A stretch of 32,414 nucleotides of DNA from Marinobacterium alkalitolerans (GTDB lineage: Bacteria > Pseudomonadota > Gammaproteobacteria > Pseudomonadales > Balneatricaceae): assembly GCF_017776525.1 (NCBI RefSeq), contig NZ_JACVEW010000030.1:1-32414 (forward strand), written 5' to 3'. The notes beneath the pieces were generated by a model. It had not been told where the DNA came from, ran no database searches, and saw only the letters and a list, made by a program, of their open reading frames with translations. Shown here in pieces: positions 21,701 to 31,368 of the stretch. The first letter of the stretch is position 1. Every line of letters begins with the position of its first letter. Position numbers and translations under genes: made by a program.

Positions 21701-22942
21701 TTACTTTACCACCTGGTTGATCACCAGTGAAACAGGCTCGTCCTGACCGCGTGTCGCCACGGATGCCAGCGTTCCCTGCAAGTCGCCCGGCTGGGGCTGT
21801 GGCTGGCCGGACTGACTGATGCGGGCACTGATCTCGACCTCGGCATGCTGGGACAAGCGTGCCTGAGGGGTCATGGCCATCTCATCGGTGAGTTCCAACT
21901 CTATCGGCAGGTCCTTTACCTGACGCTTAACAGCCGCCAATGGCATGCGCCCACCGACCGGGCGGGCAAACACAAACAGCGTCTGTTCAGGATCCACATC
22001 TACTGCAAGCGCCGGGTCCAGGCTTACCTGTACTCGAATGCTGGCCTGTTTAAGCTCGGGCACTTCAGGCACCGGCTGCCCGGCGGACGCCAGTTGTGCC
22101 TGAGCGCGCTGAATGCCGCTGCGTAACGAGTCGGCAGCCGCCCCGTCGGCATTAATCAGGGCCGTGCGCCAGTGTTCGATCGCCAGCGCATACTGCTCCT
22201 GCTCGAATGCATCAATGCCCAACAGCCCCAGTGCCGCTATCTCATAAGGCTCAACCGCCAGCGTGGCGTCGATCTGGCGACGTACCTCATCGTTCATCAC
22301 GGCATTGTTGGCAAAATACATCGCCTGTGCCATCTGACCCATCACACTGGCGTATTGGGGCGCATCCTCAGGCAGGAAGTCCAGCGTGCGGGCAAAGGCG
22401 TCACGCCCGGCCGCGTAGTTGCCCATGTTCATGTAGGTGTTGGCCAGCAGGTACCAGCCTTCAGGGTTATCCGGCTCGGCTGCCAGCTCCTGCTCCAGCG
22501 ATACGATGGCCTGTTCCAGTGACGGCTGACCATTGGGACCCTGAGGGGCACTCAGCGCCACGGACAGGTCATCAGCACGTCCCAGGTGGTTGTACAACCC
22601 CAGCGCAGCGGCAGGAATCATCAGCGCCAGCAGCGTAATGGTGACCAGCTGAGACTGGCCCACACGGGTTCTGCCCGGCATGTGGACCGGCTGCTCGTCC
22701 GCATCAATCAGCAGGTTGCGCTCCAGTTCCAGCTTGAGCGTGGCAAACTCCTCATCTCCCAGCGTGCCCTGCTCACGCTCGTTTTCGAGCTCTGCCAGGC
22801 GTTCACGAAAAATGTCCACATTCTGCTGGCGGCGCTCAGTGGCTTCGGTTCGCACCAGCCGCTGGTGGCGAACAACCGGCCCAAACATGAATGCAATGGC
22901 GATCAGTGTGAGGACACCGATCCCGATCCAGAGTGTAATCAT
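21701..22942 (-). CDS. ccmI: cytochrome c maturation protein CcmI
   Basis: CcmI (also CycH) brings apocytochrome c to the CcmFH haem ligation complex. In this 413-residue protein, membrane segments lie at about residues 1-20 and 97-117. They flank a cytoplasmic coiled-coil loop with the family pattern RRQQNVDIFRERLAELE. A periplasmic TPR region (about 145-260, EPDNPEGWYLLANTYMNMG) and a C-terminal beta-rich domain follow. The ATG overlaps the ccmH stop as ATGA. It is the last ccm gene, and transcription probably continues into zipA because no terminator is visible in the 35-base gap. Confidence 0.92.
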   Translation of the reverse strand: MITLWIGIGVLTLIAIAFMFGPVVRHQRLVRTEATERRQQNVDIFRERLAELENEREQGTLGDEEFATLKLELERNLLIDADEQPVHMPGRTRVGQSQLVTITLLALMIPAAALGLYNHLGRADDLSVALSAPQGPNGQPSLEQAIVSLEQELAAEPDNPEGWYLLANTYMNMGNYAAGRDAFARTLDFLPEDAPQYASVMGQMAQAMYFANNAVMNDEVRRQIDATLAVEPYEIAALGLLGIDAFEQEQYALAIEHWRTALINADGAAADSLRSGIQRAQAQLASAGQPVPEVPELKQASIRVQVSLDPALAVDVDPEQTLFVFARPVGGRMPLAAVKRQVKDLPIELELTDEMAMTPQARLSQHAEVEISARISQSGQPQPQPGDLQGTLASVATRGQDEPVSLVINQVVK

Positions 22943-23457
22943 TGATCCTTGTCCCGCTGCAGTAACTGGTTCAAGCGCTCCGCTTCTTCCGGCGAAAGCC
23001 CTTCACTGGGTTGGTAGCCATTCTGGCGGCTCCCTTCACTGGTGGCAGAGGCACTTGCAGCCACCTGCCGTTGCCGTCGATTACGACTGATCAACACAAT
23101 CACCAGGGCACCGATGCCAAGGAGTACGAAGGGGCCATACCAGAGCAGCCAGGTTGTCTCGTTCAGGCGCGGCCGGTACAGCACAAATTCGCCATAACGT
23201 GTCACCATGAAGTCGATGATGCTGTTATCCGACTCACCGGCTTCCACCATGCGGTGTACTTCCCGGCGCAGGTCAGCCGCCAGCGGCGCATCAGAGTCCG
23301 CAATATTCTGGTTCTGACACTTGGGGCAGCGCAGTTCACCGGTCAGTTGCTGAAAACGCTCCTCATTCTGCTCGCTGGAGAATTCATAGGCATCAATGGC
23401 GGCCTGAGCCGACAACGGCAACAGTAATAGCCAGCAAAGCGATAACAAACGGATCAT
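22939..23457 (-). CDS. ccmH: cytochrome c maturation protein CcmH
   Basis: CcmH is a periplasmic, membrane-anchored thiol oxidoreductase that reduces or binds the CXXCH motif of apocytochrome c. After a signal peptide (cleavage near residue 19, SAQAA), the active-site motif LRCPKCQNQNIADS holds Cys44 and Cys47. A single membrane segment (about 98-118) and a short cytoplasmic tail follow. At 172 residues it is the short form, with CcmI encoded separately, unlike the fused E. coli CcmH. I chose the ATG at 23457, which overlaps the ccmG stop, over a longer start lacking a signal peptide at its N-terminus. Confidence 0.94.
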   Translation of the reverse strand: MIRLLSLCWLLLLPLSAQAAIDAYEFSSEQNEERFQQLTGELRCPKCQNQNIADSDAPLAADLRREVHRMVEAGESDNSIIDFMVTRYGEFVLYRPRLNETTWLLWYGPFVLLGIGALVIVLISRNRRQRQVAASASATSEGSRQNGYQPSEGLSPEEAERLNQLLQRDKDQ

Positions 23458-24005
23458 CCTGCGGCCTCCGTCCTGACCTTCTGCATCACCTGCTGCAGGG
23501 TTTCCCACACCTGCGCATCAACGGCACCCACGTGGCGGTAGCGAACCCGGCCCTCAGCATCCAGCACATAGGTTTCGGGGGCGCCATACACGCCCATGTC
23601 CAACCCCAGCGTGCCATCCTGATCCAGCACCACCTTCTGGTAGGGGTTCAGGTAGCGGCGCAGCCACTCACGGGCCTTGCCGGGTTCATCCTTGTAGTTG
23701 ATGCCATAGATGGTAATGCCTTCATCACGCGCCAGCCGATTCAGGAACCCGTGCTCTTCCTTACAGGTCGGGCACCAGGTCGCCCAGACATTCAGCAGCG
23801 CCACCTCGCCCTTCAGGTCTGCCGGTGTGAGCGTCTTTTCGGGCTCAATCAGCGACGGCAGCTCGAACGCCGGTATCGGGCGCTTCTTGTCTGCCAGCTC
23901 CGAGGGCAGCTCGGTCGGATCGATGGAAAGTCCGCGCCAGAGAAAGATCCCCAGCACGATGAATACAGCCAGAGGTACGAAGGCAAACAGCTTGCGATTA
24001 TTCAT
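23454..24005 (-). CDS. ccmG: thiol:disulfide interchange protein CcmG (DsbE)
   Basis: This 183-residue periplasmic thioredoxin-like protein has an N-terminal membrane anchor (about residues 6-23). The active site is WCPTC (Cys78/Cys81), and GAPE (141-144) gives the cis-proline loop and acidic residue typical of CcmG. It keeps apocytochrome or CcmH cysteines reduced before haem attachment. GAGG lies 6 bases upstream of the ATG, just after the ccmF stop. The gene overlaps ccmH by 4 bases. Confidence 0.95.
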   Translation of the reverse strand: MNNRKLFAFVPLAVFIVLGIFLWRGLSIDPTELPSELADKKRPIPAFELPSLIEPEKTLTPADLKGEVALLNVWATWCPTCKEEHGFLNRLARDEGITIYGINYKDEPGKAREWLRRYLNPYQKVVLDQDGTLGLDMGVYGAPETYVLDAEGRVRYRHVGAVDAQVWETLQQVMQKVRTEAAG

Positions 24006-24014
24006 CTAAACCTC

Positions 24015-25982
24015 TCAACTTGCAGTGACCGGTGCCGAACGGCGCTTGCGATAACGGGGGTCGGATGCGGCCAGCAAACCACCAAAGGTCATCAACAGGC
24101 CGCCCAGCCACAGCCAGCGCACATAGGGCTTGTACTGAACACGTACCGCCCAGGCGCCATTTTCCAGTGGTTCGCCCAGTGCGACATACAAATCCCGCGT
24201 GAAGCCCGGATCGATCGCTGCTTCCGTCATCACGTTGCCGCGAGCGGTGTACAGGCGTTTTTCCGGGTGCATTTCAGCGTAGGGTTCACCCTCTTTCAGA
24301 ACTCGGATCTGGCCCTGATCAGAGGTGTAGTTCGGCCCTTCCACATGGCGATTGCCATCATAAATGAAGGTGTAATCACGGAAGGTGATGGAGTCGCCGG
24401 GCTGCATGCGCAGGTCGCGCTGTTCACTGTAGATCGATACCAGTGAAACCCCGACCACCAGCACGGCCGTTCCCAGGTGAGCCAGGACCATGCCGTAATA
24501 GCTGCGGCTCTGCTTCATCAGGCCCGCCAGCTTTTCACGGCGATGTCGCAGTCGATTGAACAGATCTCTCAAACCACTGAGCACGACCCACCAGGCCAGT
24601 ACCATGCCCACGGTGACCCAGTGCTGCAGCTCACCGGCATACAGCCAGGTCGCGCCGACGCCCAGCAGAACTGCCAGAACACCGGGCAGCCACAACTGCT
24701 GCACCAGCATGGCGATGTTCATCTGCTTCCATCGGCTGATCACGCCGGCTCCCATGAACACCAGCATGATGGACATGAGCGGCACGAAGAGCGCATTGAA
24801 ATAGGGAGGCCCGACAGAAAGTTTGCCCAGCCCCAATGCATCCACGATCAACGGGTAGATGGTCCCCAGCAGCACCATGGCACAGGACACGACCAGCAAC
24901 ACGTTGTTCACCAGCAGCAGGCTTTCACGTGACAGCAGGCCGAAACTGGATTCGCTGCGCATCTGGCCGGCACGCAGGGCATACAACAGAAGCGACCCAC
25001 CGATCACGATTGCCAGCATGACCAGAATAAACAGACCACGGTCCGGGTCAGAGGCAAAGGCGTGTACAGAGGTCAGCACCCCGGAGCGGACCAAGAAGGT
25101 GCCCAGCAGACTGAGCGAGAAGGCGAAAATCGCCAGCAGCACGGTCCAGCTTTTGAACACGCCACGCTTTTCGGTCACCGCCAGGCTGTGAATCAGGGCG
25201 GTACCGACCAGCCAGGGCATCAGAGACGCGTTTTCCACCGGGTCCCAGAACCACCAGCCGCCCCAGCCCAGCTCGTAGTAGGCCCACCAGCTGCCCAGTG
25301 CAATACCGAGCGTCAGAAACGCCCAGGCCACTGAGGTCCAGGGGCGTGACCAGCGTGCCCAGGCGGCGTCCAGGCGTCCGCTCAGCAGCGCGGCGATGGC
25401 AAAGGCGAAGGAAACGGCAAACCCGACGTATCCCATATACAGCATGGGCGGGTGCACAATCAGGCCGAAGTCCTGCAGCAGCGGGTTCAGGTCCGCCCCT
25501 TCCTGCGGGTATCCGGGCAGGTAGCGCTCAAACGGGCTGGATGTAAACAGAATGAACAGGTAGAAGCCGGTGGCGACCCAGCCCATGACGGCCAGTACAC
25601 GCGCAATGATATCCTGCGGCAGGTTTCGGCTCTTGACGGCCACGGCCAGGGTCCAGGCCGACAGAATCAGGGCCCATAACAGCAATGATCCTTCGTGTCC
25701 GCCCCAAACCGCACTGAGGCGGTAATACCAGGGCAGTGCCGAGTTGGAGTTGCTGGCAACGTAAACAACCGAAAAATCATTGTAGAGAAAGGACCAGCTC
25801 AGGCAGATAAAGCTGACCAGCGTAAACAGGAACATGGCCTTGCTCAGCGGGCGCGCAAAGCCCATCCACAAGGCATTTCCGCGGCTGGCACCTACCAGCG
25901 GAACAGTGGCCAACAGTACCGACAGGCACAAGGCCAGAATCAGTGCGTACTCACCCAGCTCCGGAACCACCATATCGATCAT
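24015..25982 (-). CDS. ccmF: haem lyase subunit CcmF
   Basis: CcmF is the large polytopic inner-membrane protein (655 residues) that takes haem from CcmE and attaches it to apocytochrome c. The WWD haem-handling motif is at about 239-248 ([10 protein letters not shown]). His177 ([10 protein letters not shown]) and His265 ([13 protein letters not shown]) flank it as expected for haem ligands. A large periplasmic domain (about 510-620) precedes the last membrane helix. The start overlaps the ccmE stop as ATGA; a second ATG at codon 4 is possible. Confidence 0.95.
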   Translation of the reverse strand: MIDMVVPELGEYALILALCLSVLLATVPLVGASRGNALWMGFARPLSKAMFLFTLVSFICLSWSFLYNDFSVVYVASNSNSALPWYYRLSAVWGGHEGSLLLWALILSAWTLAVAVKSRNLPQDIIARVLAVMGWVATGFYLFILFTSSPFERYLPGYPQEGADLNPLLQDFGLIVHPPMLYMGYVGFAVSFAFAIAALLSGRLDAAWARWSRPWTSVAWAFLTLGIALGSWWAYYELGWGGWWFWDPVENASLMPWLVGTALIHSLAVTEKRGVFKSWTVLLAIFAFSLSLLGTFLVRSGVLTSVHAFASDPDRGLFILVMLAIVIGGSLLLYALRAGQMRSESSFGLLSRESLLLVNNVLLVVSCAMVLLGTIYPLIVDALGLGKLSVGPPYFNALFVPLMSIMLVFMGAGVISRWKQMNIAMLVQQLWLPGVLAVLLGVGATWLYAGELQHWVTVGMVLAWWVVLSGLRDLFNRLRHRREKLAGLMKQSRSYYGMVLAHLGTAVLVVGVSLVSIYSEQRDLRMQPGDSITFRDYTFIYDGNRHVEGPNYTSDQGQIRVLKEGEPYAEMHPEKRLYTARGNVMTEAAIDPGFTRDLYVALGEPLENGAWAVRVQYKPYVRWLWLGGLLMTFGGLLAASDPRYRKRRSAPVTAS

Positions 25983-26440
25983 TTGTTGAACTCCTGACCT
26001 TCAGGCTGGGGCATCTTGCCGGCCTTGGCCAGCGCTTCCGCCACCTCCGGCGGCATGTAGTTCTCGTCGTGCTTGGCCAGCACCTCGACGGCGTTCAAGA
26101 TCCCCTCATCGTTGAGTGAGCCCTGAGCCACGATTCCCTGCCCTTCGCGGAACAGGTCAGGCAGGATGCCGGTGTATTCAACGGTTACGGTCTTGTCGTA
26201 GTCGGTAATGTCGAACTGAACAAACAGCGAGTCAGGATCACGTTTCACGCTTCCATCCACCACCATGCCGCCGGCACGAATACGGGTGTCGACAGGCGCC
26301 TCACCCTGGGCAATCTGGGTGGGGGAGTAAAACAGGTTGATGTTCTGGTTCAGGGCAAACAGCGTCAGCCCAACCGCGACACTGACGCCGACTACGATAA
26401 AGGTCACCAGCATCAGGCGTTGCTTGCGTTTCGGCGTCAT
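25979..26440 (-). CDS. ccmE: haem chaperone CcmE
   Basis: CcmE is a 153-residue periplasmic haem chaperone with an N-terminal membrane anchor (about residues 9-29) and an OB-fold core. The covalent haem-binding His124 lies in [13 protein letters not shown], with Tyr128 as the expected ligand; this is the HxxxY type. The acidic/polar C-terminal tail is of normal length. Its start overlaps the ccmD stop and its stop overlaps the ccmF start. Confidence 0.96.
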   Translation of the reverse strand: MTPKRKQRLMLVTFIVVGVSVAVGLTLFALNQNINLFYSPTQIAQGEAPVDTRIRAGGMVVDGSVKRDPDSLFVQFDITDYDKTVTVEYTGILPDLFREGQGIVAQGSLNDEGILNAVEVLAKHDENYMPPEVAEALAKAGKMPQPEGQEFNK

Positions 26441-26616
26441 CGTACCCCCTCCTCACGACGCAGACGGCGTTTCTGCTCCGCCAGCAGTCGGTTGCGCTGC
26501 AAGCGCGGCAGAATCACATTGATCAGGATTACGGCCAGGCCCAGGCCATAGCTCAGCCATACGTAGAGGCCGTGCCCCCCCATGGCCATAAATTCGGAGA
26601 AACTGTTGAAACTCAC
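26437..26616 (-). CDS. ccmD: haem exporter accessory protein CcmD
   Basis: This tiny membrane protein (59 residues) has the [19 protein letters not shown] segment typical of CcmD, one membrane helix and a basic C-terminus. It helps release holo-CcmE from the CcmABC complex. Two GTG codons are adjacent; I prefer the second (26616, MSFNSF) because its spacing from GAGG is better and it gives the usual MSF N-terminus. Confidence 0.88.
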   Translation of the reverse strand: MSFNSFSEFMAMGGHGLYVWLSYGLGLAVILINVILPRLQRNRLLAEQKRRLRREEGVR

Positions 26617-26623
26617 CACAACC

Positions 26624-27379
26624 TCACTGCTTGATCAGGAGCTCACGTACCCAGCCGGTACGGCGTTCACGCCAGATAATCTCGTTGCGCAGCCGCATCA
26701 TCAGACTGACGGCAAACAGGCAATAAAATCCAATCACCATCACCAGCAGCGGCACCCACATTTCGGCGGGCATGGCCGGTTTTTCCGTCAGTTTGAAGGT
26801 GGCCGGCTGATGGAGCGTGTTCCACCATTCCACGGAATATTTGATGATCGGGATATTGACCACCCCGACCAGCGACAGCACGGCCGATGCCTGCGCTGCA
26901 GTGGACTCGTTTTCGATGGCAGAGTTCAATGCCATGACGCCGAGATAGAGAAAGAACAGAATCAGCATGGAGGTCAGGCGCGCATCCCAGACCCACCAGG
27001 AGCCCCAGGTAGGCTTGCCCCAGATCGCGCCGGTAGCCAGCGCAAGCACCGCCATGGATGCACCGATGGGCGCTGCAGACTTGAGCACCATGTCGGCCAC
27101 TTTCATTTTCCAGATCAGCCCGATGGCACCCGCAACCGCCATCAGCATGTATGCGGACTGGGCGAGTATGGCTGAGGGTACGTGCAGGTAAATGATGCGG
27201 AAGCTGTTGCCCTGCTGGTAGTCAGCCGGTGCGAACATCAATGCCCAGATACTCCCGCCTGCCAGCAGGAGCAGAGCCGCCACGGCAAATCCGGGCAGCA
27301 GCTTGCCTGTTATCTGATAGCACCAGCGGGGTGAGGCCAGCTGGTAAAACCAGCGCGGCATCCATTTTTTCTCTGCCAT
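26624..27379 (-). CDS. ccmC: haem exporter protein CcmC
   Basis: This 251-residue inner-membrane protein has six predicted helices and loads haem onto CcmE. The WWD motif is at about 125-132 (WGSWWVWD). His66 (IYLHVP) and His190 (NTLHQPATF) match the two conserved haem-ligand histidines of the family. AGAGA precedes the ATG. It lies 14 bases after ccmB and 7 bases before ccmD. Confidence 0.95.
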   Translation of the reverse strand: MAEKKWMPRWFYQLASPRWCYQITGKLLPGFAVAALLLLAGGSIWALMFAPADYQQGNSFRIIYLHVPSAILAQSAYMLMAVAGAIGLIWKMKVADMVLKSAAPIGASMAVLALATGAIWGKPTWGSWWVWDARLTSMLILFFLYLGVMALNSAIENESTAAQASAVLSLVGVVNIPIIKYSVEWWNTLHQPATFKLTEKPAMPAEMWVPLLVMVIGFYCLFAVSLMMRLRNEIIWRERRTGWVRELLIKQ

Positions 27380-27393
27380 AATGTCTCTTTTTA

Positions 27394-28107
27394 TCAGCTA
27401 CTCATCGATATTCGCAGTGCCGCACTGATCGCCAGTGGGGCCAAGCCCAGGGCCAGGGCCAGCAGTGCGCCCAGCAGCGCCAGATAGCCTCCCAGAGGCA
27501 ACCCGGTCACGGCCGCCTGTACCGCACTGGAGCCAAAAATCAGAACCGGAATGTACAGCGGCAATACCAGCAGGGAGATCAGTACGCCCCCCTTGCGCAG
27601 TCCGACGGTAAGTGCCGCTCCAATCGCCCCCACCAGACTGAGCGTGGGTGTCCCCAGCAGCAGGCTCAGCATCAGACCCGGCATCCCCTCTGCCGGCAGA
27701 AACAGCATCAACCCCAGCAGAGGCGCCATCACCGTCAGCGCAAGCCCCGTGACACTCCAGTGTGCCAGCACCTTGGCCAGCACCACCAGAAACAGGGGCT
27801 GGGGGCTCAGCAGAAGCTGTTCCAGCGAGCCATCTTCATAATCGGAGCGGAACAGCGCATCCATCGACAGCAGGGTTGAAAGCAGTGCAGCAACCCATAC
27901 CACCCCCGGTGCCAGCTGTGCCAGAAAGCCCGGCTCGGGACTGACCCCAAGCGGGAACAGCGTGGCGACCATAAGGAAGAAGATCAAGGGGTTAACCAGA
28001 TCACTCTTGCGCCGAAAGGAGAGCAGGTACTCTCGCCGGCAGGTTGCCCAAAACAGTCCTGACAGGCTCTGCCGCTGCAGATCTTCGGAATTAGTCTGCA
28101 TTGTCAT
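27394..28107 (-). CDS. ccmB: haem exporter ABC membrane subunit CcmB
   Basis: This 237-residue permease has six hydrophobic segments and works with the ATPase CcmA to release haem-loaded CcmE. The SDYEDGSLEQLLLSP segment and the FWATCRREYLLSFRRKSDLVNPL N-terminus (given here as family markers) are typical. I chose the ATG at 28107 because it overlaps the ccmA stop as ATGA; an ATG two codons later is an alternative. Confidence 0.93.
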   Translation of the reverse strand: MTMQTNSEDLQRQSLSGLFWATCRREYLLSFRRKSDLVNPLIFFLMVATLFPLGVSPEPGFLAQLAPGVVWVAALLSTLLSMDALFRSDYEDGSLEQLLLSPQPLFLVVLAKVLAHWSVTGLALTVMAPLLGLMLFLPAEGMPGLMLSLLLGTPTLSLVGAIGAALTVGLRKGGVLISLLVLPLYIPVLIFGSSAVQAAVTGLPLGGYLALLGALLALALGLAPLAISAALRISMSS

Positions 28108-28745
28108 GTCGAAGTTCCCGCACACTGGTCCAAATTGATTTTGCGTACCGGTCCACGAATACCCAGTTCATGATGGGTGGTCAGAATCACGCTTCCCCCT
28201 CGCTGGGCATGGCGCAGCAAGAGCGCCTCCTTGGCCGCGACACCTTTCTTGTCGATCGCCGTAAACGGCTCATCCAGTATCCACAGAGGCGCTTTGCTCA
28301 GATACAGCCGTGCCAGGCTGACACGCCGGTTCTGTCCGGCCGACAGGGAGTGACAGGGTACATCTTCGAAGCCACGCAACCCGACCTGCTCAAGGGCATG
28401 ATCGATATCGGCGGCATTGATGGCGGGACTGAGCGCCGCATACCAGCGCAGGTTCTCCTGAGGCGTCAGAACCGCTTTAACGCCCGCCTGATGCCCGAAA
28501 TACAGCAGATCGCGACAGAAATCATCTCTGACCTGCTCCACCGGTTCTCCACGCCAGAAGATATCCCCTTCATAGTGACGTGACAGGCCGCTGAGGATAC
28601 GCATCAGTGTGGTCTTGCCACTGCCGTTCTGGCCTTCAATCTGAATGATTTCTCCGGGTGCAACCGAAAAGCCAAGGCGGTTGAACAGTACCCGATCATC
28701 GCGTTCGCAGAAGAGATTTTGCACTGTCAGCAACTGATCTGGCAC
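28104..28745 (-). CDS. ccmA: haem exporter ATP-binding protein CcmA
   Basis: This ABC ATPase of 213 residues energises the CcmABCD complex. Visible motifs are Walker A GQNGSGKTT (from residue 38), the Q loop (TPQENL), signature LSAGQNRR, Walker B LWILDEP and the switch histidine in TTHHE. The start is a GTG at 28745 with AAGGG 7 bases upstream, giving VPDQLLTVQNLFCERDDR. The longer ORF upstream overlaps the divergent promoter region and is not family-like. It is the first gene of the ccm operon. Confidence 0.92.
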   Translation of the reverse strand: MPDQLLTVQNLFCERDDRVLFNRLGFSVAPGEIIQIEGQNGSGKTTLMRILSGLSRHYEGDIFWRGEPVEQVRDDFCRDLLYFGHQAGVKAVLTPQENLRWYAALSPAINAADIDHALEQVGLRGFEDVPCHSLSAGQNRRVSLARLYLSKAPLWILDEPFTAIDKKGVAAKEALLLRHAQRGGSVILTTHHELGIRGPVRKINLDQCAGTST

Positions 28746-28796
28746 GCCGGAACCCTTTAAAAAACGGACGGTTGGTCGATAATGAACAAGTGGGCC

Positions 28797-28826
28797 ATTA
28801 TATACAGATTGGCCAGCCAGCGTCAG
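28797..28826 (-). promoter_or_regulatory. sigma70-type promoter of the ccm operon
   Basis: On the minus strand CTGACG (28826-28821) and a perfect TATAAT (28802-28797) are separated by 18 bases. The start of transcription would be near 28790, about 45 bases before ccmA. A -10-like sequence for the divergent gene (TATATA, 28799-28804) overlaps it on the plus strand. Confidence 0.5.
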
Positions 28827-28855
28827 GCTCAACTTTTGCAGGAAGGACTAGGCTT

Positions 28856-31078
28856 TTGCTTCCCCCAACCACCCTACCCAACAACTCAGCCGCTGCAAGC
28901 GGCAGCAGACCGGCCCAGGCCCCTCTGCCGGCCGCCGGTGGCGAGTTGCAGGCCGTGGTCAAAAGTGTTGCCCGTGGCGACAGCTCCGGACAGGTCTTTC
29001 GTATTCAGGTTGAAGCCAACAACCGGCTGATGGAGTTGATTACGCGTGCCCCTCTGGCCACCGGTGACCGTATTAACTTGTCGCGTACCGCTTCCGGCGA
29101 GCTGCAAATACGACTGCCGGTTCCAACGGCTCAGCCCCAGACAGGCTCTCAGGGCGCCCCGGCCAACAGCGGCAATCAAATTCTGCTCAGCGTGGCAGGG
29201 CAGCAGGCCCAGGCCGCCGCACTGCAATCGCTTCCCTTGAACACGCCCCGTCAGGCGCAGGTGGTGCAGTCCACCCCTCTGACCGCTCAGTCAGGCCCAC
29301 AGCCGCCGGCCCAGAACGGCAGTACTGTAGCGACCCGGCCGGGTGATCCCGCTGCTCGTCCAGCAGCCGGCACGAACAACACCACTACCACAACAACCGC
29401 CTCAGGCTTACAGGGCAGCTCCGCGTCAGCCGCCAACACCTCGGCACCGGCACCGCGCTCAGCAGCGCCTGCTCAGCCCCAGGCTCAGACTCAAGCGCAG
29501 ACGCCCTCTCCAGCCATAGCTGACAAGGCGCCGACCACCGGGGGCTCGACTGCACAATCTTCCGCGCCACCTGCCGCTGCATCGTCGCAGTCCACGGCGG
29601 CTCAGGCACGGCCGGCAGGCGGCCCCACCACGCCGCCTCAGACCGCACAGCCGCCTGCATCGGGGCCGGCCAATCCAACGCCTGCGCAGCCATCCACACC
29701 GACAACCGGCCAACAGGCAGGACAGGCACAGGTTTACCGCGCTCAAATCACCCAGATGAGTAACCTGCCCTCCCCCACCACCGGAACAGGAGGCACGGCA
29801 TCCAGCTCGGGCGCCGCACCGGCTACTCAGGGAACAGCGACCCTAGGCACAGCGCCCGGCGCATCCGCGCAGCCCGCGAATACGCAACCGAGCGCAACCA
29901 CGAATGCACCGCCCCAGCCCCGGCCACAGCCGGCGACCGGCAGCACCGGACAGTCGACACAAACACCGGCGTCGACATCGCCTCAGGCGCCTCCCGCCAG
30001 CCCGACCAATACCGCGAACAGCCAAAGCGCCCAAGCGATGAGCCAGAAGGGGCAGCAGCTGACACGCACGGTCGGGCAGCAACAGCCGCCACCGGCGCCG
30101 ACACAGCACCAGGTTCAACTCAACCTGGCCGGCGAGCGCATCAATCTGGTCAGCCCCCGGCCCCTGACCGTTGGACAACAGGTCATGTTGACCCGCACCG
30201 ATGCCCAACATGTCAGCCTGTCGCCTCTGCCGGCCACCAGCACACCGGTCCAGAATGCAGTTCAACAACCGGCTGTACAGCAGGCCCTGAGGGATGCGTT
30301 GCCGCAGCAGATCCCCTTTGGCGATGCGCTCAACCAGATGGTTCAACTGAGCCAGTCGCCGGCTGCGCGAAATCAAAGTGCGGTGAACCAGCTGGTACAG
30401 TCCATGCTAAGCCTCTTTGGCGTAACGCCTGGCAGTGAGGATGCCGGCGAAGCGGTCAAGCGTAACCTGCAGCAGGGCGGACTGCTGACCGAGTCACGCC
30501 TGAATCAGGGGTTGGCCGATAAAGCGGCACCCCAGGCCGATCTCAAACAGCAGCTTGGGCAACTCTTGAAAGCCTCCGAGCAACTCCCGGAGAACGCCCG
30601 CCAGCAAATGACACGCTTGGTCGATGCGCTCCAGGCCCGCGCCACCAGCCAGCAGGTCAGCAGCCTGCAAAGCTGGAAAGAGCAGCCTGACGGTTCCATG
30701 GAGCGTGCCTATCGTCTGGATCTGCCCATTCGTCAGGGCGAAAAACTGGACAACGCCGAACTGACCATCACCGAGCGGCGTGAACGCCAGCCGGATGGAG
30801 AGATGCTGAGCCTGTGGAGTGCGGCCCTGCACTTTGATCTGGATGACTATGGCAGTGTGGATGCGCGCCTCAGCCTGGAAGAGGGCTGGCGTCTGCAGCT
30901 CCAGTTCTGGGCGGAGTTTCCTCACACGCGCGAACTGATCAATACCCGTCTTGAGCCATTCACCGGTACACTGCACCGTCAGGGCTTTGTGGTCGACAAT
31001 GTGCAGGTATTCGCGGGCCGGCCACAACAGGAAGCCTTGAACGAAGTGCGTCAACGGCTGGTGGATGTGCACACATGA
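28856..31078 (+). CDS. FliK-like hook-length control domain protein
   Basis: This 740-residue protein has a short N-terminal domain (about residues 35-110). A very long low-complexity stretch rich in Ala, Pro, Thr, Gln and Ser follows to about residue 410, and a folded C-terminal half comes after. The last ~110 residues (WSAALHFDLDDYGSVDARL, WRLQLQFWAEFPHTREL, LHRQGFVVDNVQVF) resemble the FliK C-terminal domain, which acts as ruler/switch partner of FlhB in flagellar export. I chose the TTG at 28856 because GGAAGGA lies 8 bases upstream; an upstream TTG at 28772 lacks this. It overlaps the FlhB-like gene as ATGA. It is probably not the main FliK, as no hook genes are near. Confidence 0.7.
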   Translation: MLPPTTLPNNSAAASGSRPAQAPLPAAGGELQAVVKSVARGDSSGQVFRIQVEANNRLMELITRAPLATGDRINLSRTASGELQIRLPVPTAQPQTGSQGAPANSGNQILLSVAGQQAQAAALQSLPLNTPRQAQVVQSTPLTAQSGPQPPAQNGSTVATRPGDPAARPAAGTNNTTTTTTASGLQGSSASAANTSAPAPRSAAPAQPQAQTQAQTPSPAIADKAPTTGGSTAQSSAPPAAASSQSTAAQARPAGGPTTPPQTAQPPASGPANPTPAQPSTPTTGQQAGQAQVYRAQITQMSNLPSPTTGTGGTASSSGAAPATQGTATLGTAPGASAQPANTQPSATTNAPPQPRPQPATGSTGQSTQTPASTSPQAPPASPTNTANSQSAQAMSQKGQQLTRTVGQQQPPPAPTQHQVQLNLAGERINLVSPRPLTVGQQVMLTRTDAQHVSLSPLPATSTPVQNAVQQPAVQQALRDALPQQIPFGDALNQMVQLSQSPAARNQSAVNQLVQSMLSLFGVTPGSEDAGEAVKRNLQQGGLLTESRLNQGLADKAAPQADLKQQLGQLLKASEQLPENARQQMTRLVDALQARATSQQVSSLQSWKEQPDGSMERAYRLDLPIRQGEKLDNAELTITERRERQPDGEMLSLWSAALHFDLDDYGSVDARLSLEEGWRLQLQFWAEFPHTRELINTRLEPFTGTLHRQGFVVDNVQVFAGRPQQEALNEVRQRLVDVHT

Positions 31079-31368
31079 AGTCAGAACAGAGTGAAAAAAG
31101 CGCTGTTGCGCTGCGCTATGATGCTGATGCGGGCACGGCTCCCAAGGTCGTCGCCAAGGGCCGCGGCCTGATTGCCGAACAGATACTGGCACTGGCTCAG
31201 GAACATGACATTCATATCCACCAGAGCCCGGAGCTGATTGAGGTGCTGATTCGACTGGAGCTGGGCGAGGAAATTCCGGAAGCCCTGTACCGCGCCATCG
31301 CGGAAGTGATCGCCTTCGCCTATGGGCTCAAAGCCGATGGTACGCTGGACAAAACCGGGGGTCAGTGA
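31075..31368 (+). CDS. stand-alone FlhB C-terminal-domain-like protein
   Basis: This 97-residue protein resembles the cytoplasmic C-terminal domain of FlhB/YscU export switch proteins: SAVALRYDADAG, APKVVAKGRGLIAEQI, then ELGEEIPEALYRAIAEVIAFAY. The alignment begins where FlhB is normally self-cleaved. The NPTH motif is absent and there are no membrane helices, so it looks like a permanently separate FlhB-CC piece. It is translationally coupled to the FliK-like gene, suggesting that the two products interact, as FliK and FlhB do. It converges with the DUF2802 gene, overlapping it by 7 bases. Confidence 0.88.
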   Translation: MKSEQSEKSAVALRYDADAGTAPKVVAKGRGLIAEQILALAQEHDIHIHQSPELIEVLIRLELGEEIPEALYRAIAEVIAFAYGLKADGTLDKTGGQ

